Part shown: positions 61,895-64,000 of the stretch, piece by piece | Numbering within the stretch: position 1 is the first letter of the stretch | Layout: every line of letters begins with the position of its first letter | Assembly (NCBI GenBank): GCA_029246685.1 | Contig: JAQWMR010000016.1 | Coordinates: 931,889-995,888 of the forward strand | Length of the DNA: 64,000 nucleotides | Direction: 5' to 3' | Origin: Acidimicrobiales bacterium | GTDB lineage: Bacteria > Actinomycetota > Acidimicrobiia > Acidimicrobiales > Aldehydirespiratoraceae | Notes under the pieces: generated by a model | What the model was told of the DNA's origin: nothing | The model's input: the letters and a program-made list of their open reading frames with translations, nothing else | The model's database searches: none | Program-made: the position numbers and the translations under genes

Positions 61895-62680
61895 ATGCTC
61901 ACCATCACTCCCATCGGCCCTGCGGTCGGCGCGACGATCGAGGGCGTCGAGTTCGACGGCGACACCGTGGGCGACGCTGCCGAAATCCGTGCCGCGTGGA
62001 TCGAGCACGGCGTGGTCTTCTTCCCACAGCTCCATCCGACTCCCGACCAGCAAATGGCACTCGCCCGTGCCCTCGGCGTCCCCGAGTCCCACGGCGATTT
62101 CGGTGACGACACCCGCGAGTACGAACGAGTCAGCGGTCACCGGGAGCTCATCGAGGTCGCGAACCGGCCGGTCAACCGCGCGGACTTCTGGCACACCGAT
62201 GCCACATTTCGCGAGGAGCCGCCGGCCGGCTCGATCCTCGCCCTCGTCGATGTGCCGCCCACTGGAGGCGACACCATGTGGCTCAGCACAGCGGCTGCCT
62301 ACGACGCGCTGCCCGAGCCCATTCGGGAGATGGTCGGGGAGCTGACCGCCGAACACGGCCGCCCGCCGCTCACCGGCACATCGGACCACCCAGTCGTCGC
62401 CGTACACCCTGACTCCGGTCGACGGGTGCTCTACGTCAACCGGGCGTGGACGAACCGGGTCAAGGGAATGAAGTACACCTACTCCACCAAGCTCCTGGAG
62501 ATGCTGTGCGACTTCGTCGAGCAGCCCGAATGGACGATCCGGTGGACGTGGACACCCGGCGACGTGGCCGCGTGGGACAACCGCAGTACCCAGCACTACG
62601 CCGTCTACGACTACGGCGACTATCCCCGGATGGGCCATCGGGTGATCGTCTCGGGCCAGCGACCCGTCGGGATCAGCTGA
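61895..62680 (+). CDS. TauD/TfdA-family dioxygenase
   Basis: A 261-residue Fe(II)/2-oxoglutarate dioxygenase. HxD at His100/Asp102 in FWHTDATFRE, distal His in WDNRSTQHYAVYDYGD, and the 2-oxoglutarate Arg in GHRVIVSG; PPTGGDTMWLS is the usual central motif. Family members release sulfite from taurine or cleave alkyl sulfates and phenoxy acids, which would suit the sulfatase-rich context (inference). Start ATG 61895. Confidence 0.93.
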   Translation: MLTITPIGPAVGATIEGVEFDGDTVGDAAEIRAAWIEHGVVFFPQLHPTPDQQMALARALGVPESHGDFGDDTREYERVSGHRELIEVANRPVNRADFWHTDATFREEPPAGSILALVDVPPTGGDTMWLSTAAAYDALPEPIREMVGELTAEHGRPPLTGTSDHPVVAVHPDSGRRVLYVNRAWTNRVKGMKYTYSTKLLEMLCDFVEQPEWTIRWTWTPGDVAAWDNRSTQHYAVYDYGDYPRMGHRVIVSGQRPVGIS

Positions 62681-62789
62681 GAAACAGCTCGCAGCGATAC
62701 GTCGAACGACACCCGCCATCGTGAGCGCCGACGACCCGTCTAGCGTGCTGGCGATGACAAAGCTGGCGGTTCGAACCAGAGGCCTCTGA

Positions 62790-63737
62790 TGTTCCCGGTC
62801 ATCCCCCCCTCCGAGCTACACCCGTGACCTCGACTGCCTGCAGACGCGGACCCGGAGACCACGGGCCCATCCGCCGAACTTCGCCCTGCTCTGCGACTGG
62901 ACGGTATGGGACGCCGGAACAGTCCTCGGGGCCGATGAACCGCCGGAAACCCTATACGTCCGCAGCGAAGAGGACAGCCTCAGGTGGTTCGTCGATGAAG
63001 TCTCGCCCCGGCTGTCATCGCCGTTTGCGCTAGTGACCGGTTCGCATGATCGGCCGATGCCGATGGGTTGGGCGGCAAAGATCGGCTTCGACTGGCAGCA
63101 AATTCTCGACCACCCCAACCTCGCGGGCTGGTTCACCGAGAACCGGAATGTCGCCGACCCGAGGATCCATCCGTTCTCCCTTGGCATTCCGTGCCCAGAT
63201 GTCGGATCGTGGATCGACTGCGTGGACGACGAATCGACATGGGACGCGGCCATGTTCGAGGCCGAGCGGGACTGGTGGCGCGCGCCGCGAGGCGATTCAA
63301 TCTTCGGCTGTTGGCATGACCGGTCAGGTCATGTCAGTGGTACGAGCCCGGTCGGAGCCGACGAGCGTTCGCTCTGCCGGGCCCAGCTCGCGCCGGAACC
63401 CTTCTTCACGTGGGTCGAACCGGGTCTCTCTCGTCAGCAGTTCCTCGCCGAACTTCGGACTCATGCGTTCGTCTCGTGCCCCCACCGTGGCGGCCTGGGC
63501 CCGAGCCCGAGAGCGTGGGAGGGCATGCACGTCGGCACGATCCCGATCGTGAAGCGATCCACGACGCCCGCTGCGTTCACCGGTCTACCCGTCGTGGTGG
63601 TGGACGAATGGTCCGACATCACTGCGGCGGCGTTGAGCGATTGGAGCGAGGAGCACCGATCGGCGATCGAGCCCCCGGATCTGGAGCATCTCCTGTCGAA
63701 CCAAGCGCTGCTGGATCGCGTTCGGGCGACGCTCTGA
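62790..63737 (+). CDS. exostosin/glycosyltransferase-like protein, 5' end unclear
   Basis: The frame is open from 62790 to 63737. Coding-like sequence starts by about 62877 (FALLCDWTVWDAG) and continues LVTGSHDRPMPM, LAGWFTENRNVADPRIHPFS, GIPCPD, FVSCPHRGGLGP-PRAWEGMHVGTIPIVKR and LPVVVVDEWSDIT. The last part matches exostosin-like glycosyltransferases, where a WE-x3-GTIPIV segment is typical. No ATG or GTG exists in frame before GTG 63030; an ATG in another frame at 62789 opens a short reading that ends at a TGA near 62825, so a frameshift or deletion at the 5' end is likely. Probable role: surface glycan synthesis. Confidence 0.65.
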   Translation, partial: CSRSSPPPSYTRDLDCLQTRTRRPRAHPPNFALLCDWTVWDAGTVLGADEPPETLYVRSEEDSLRWFVDEVSPRLSSPFALVTGSHDRPMPMGWAAKIGFDWQQILDHPNLAGWFTENRNVADPRIHPFSLGIPCPDVGSWIDCVDDESTWDAAMFEAERDWWRAPRGDSIFGCWHDRSGHVSGTSPVGADERSLCRAQLAPEPFFTWVEPGLSRQQFLAELRTHAFVSCPHRGGLGPSPRAWEGMHVGTIPIVKRSTTPAAFTGLPVVVVDEWSDITAAALSDWSEEHRSAIEPPDLEHLLSNQALLDRVRATL

Positions 63738-63783
63738 AAGAAGGATCGGTGACCGGCTCTGCGGCGCTATCGTTGGACGTTCC

Positions 63784-63857
63784 GGGGCTGTAGCTCAGTT
63801 GGCTAGAGCACCTGCTTTGCAAGCAGGATGTCGTGGGTTCGATTCCCATCAGCTCCA
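63784..63857 (+). tRNA. tRNA-Ala (anticodon TGC)
   Basis: A 74-nt tRNA. Acceptor arms GGGGCTG and CAGCTCC pair with one G-U, D-loop TAGCTCAGTTGGCTAGAGC, anticodon stem-loop CCTGC-TTTGCAA-GCAGG reading TGC, T-arm GGGTTCGATTCCC. No CCA is encoded. Reads GCA/GCG alanine codons. Confidence 0.97.
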
Positions 63858-64000
63858 CAAACAAAACCTCTGGTCAGAGCTGATTTTTGCCTGCTTCTGA
63901 CTCGAAGTAGGCGACCTCGGATTCGTGCAGGGGCACTACAGGGGCACGCGAGAAAAGACGAAGTGAGCGGCAGCGACCCGCCCAGGACTCGGTTGACCTG
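63858..64000. other. window end after tRNA-Ala: no gene recognised
   Basis: The acceptor end TCAGCTC of the tRNA can pair with GAGCTGA about 26 bases on, followed by TTTTT (63882-63888), a possible but weak terminator. A GGGGCAC direct repeat (two copies, about 63932-63947) follows. No coding frame can be judged. Confidence 0.45.

Noticed and set aside
1..64000. CRISPR array, transposase or prophage genes
   Set aside because: No regularly spaced direct repeats with unique spacers, no DDE or tyrosine-recombinase motifs and no structural phage genes were seen on either strand.

Overview
The window is high-GC chromosomal DNA with frequent GTG starts, 4-bp start/stop overlaps and an actinobacterial gene complement: DivIVA-like protein, Ddn-type F420/deazaflavin reductase, DUF222/HNH protein, 3Fe-4S ferredoxin plus P450, and long-form HisG beside HisE. 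The mix of sulfatases, phytanoyl-CoA dioxygenases, CaiB, several SRPBCC proteins and VTTTT-style secreted tails suggests a member of the Acidimicrobiia or a close relative. That placement is inference; no rRNA is present. No transposase, CRISPR array or complete prophage is visible.

Layout. 0-7 kb: methylmalonyl-CoA epimerase, a frameshifted DivIVA-like gene, the dnaX-ybaB-recR operon and a large secreted protein with three SLH domains. 7-13.7 kb: SRP RNA, tRNA-Ser(GGA), lspA, tadA and tRNA-Ser(CGA), separated by gene fragments and broken genes. 13.7-19.5 kb: CaiB plus enoyl-CoA hydratase, carotenoid oxygenase, trmL and two fusion scars. 19.5-31.4 kb: two sulfatase operons (DUF2809, sulfatase, alkylsulfatase, SMP-30; and PhyH with sulfatase) around hisE-hisG, a small kinase-like gene and SRPBCC/crotonase genes. 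31.4-44.5 kb: broken DUF222/HNH gene, TetR, ADP-ribosylglycohydrolase, MarR, the NAD-salvage pair pncB-pncA, an ABC exporter, a sugar dehydrogenase with three internal stops and a cupredoxin. 44.6-53.4 kb: serB, interrupted MFS gene, xseA-xseB, polyprenyl synthase, prfC and two coupled secreted Cys-rich paralogues. 53.4-64 kb: SDR, P450-ferredoxin-dehydrogenase cluster, solute-binding lipoprotein, SGNH hydrolase, PhyH, acyl-CoA dehydrogenase, TauD-like dioxygenase, glycosyltransferase-like gene and tRNA-Ala(TGC).

How it fits together. The accessory content is aimed at taking up and degrading sulfate esters and branched or oxidised lipids: sulfatases and alkylsulfatase release sulfate, PhyH/TauD/P450 enzymes oxidise, CaiB, crotonases and acyl-CoA dehydrogenase handle CoA thioesters, and methylmalonyl-CoA epimerase would pass propionyl units to central metabolism. 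Housekeeping genes are intact.

The most unusual property is decay restricted to accessory genes. At least six places join the remains of two unrelated genes (for example P450 N-terminus to GH43 C-terminus, cupin to sulfatase tail, GNAT to PLP-decarboxylase tail). Five genes carry in-frame stops and about four have frameshifts, yet recR, dnaX, lspA, tadA, hisEG, trmL, serB, xseAB and prfC are clean. This fits an actively shrinking genome, perhaps of a host-associated bacterium, better than random sequence error, though read-level checks would be needed. Several families of precise hairpins sit in the intergenic spaces.
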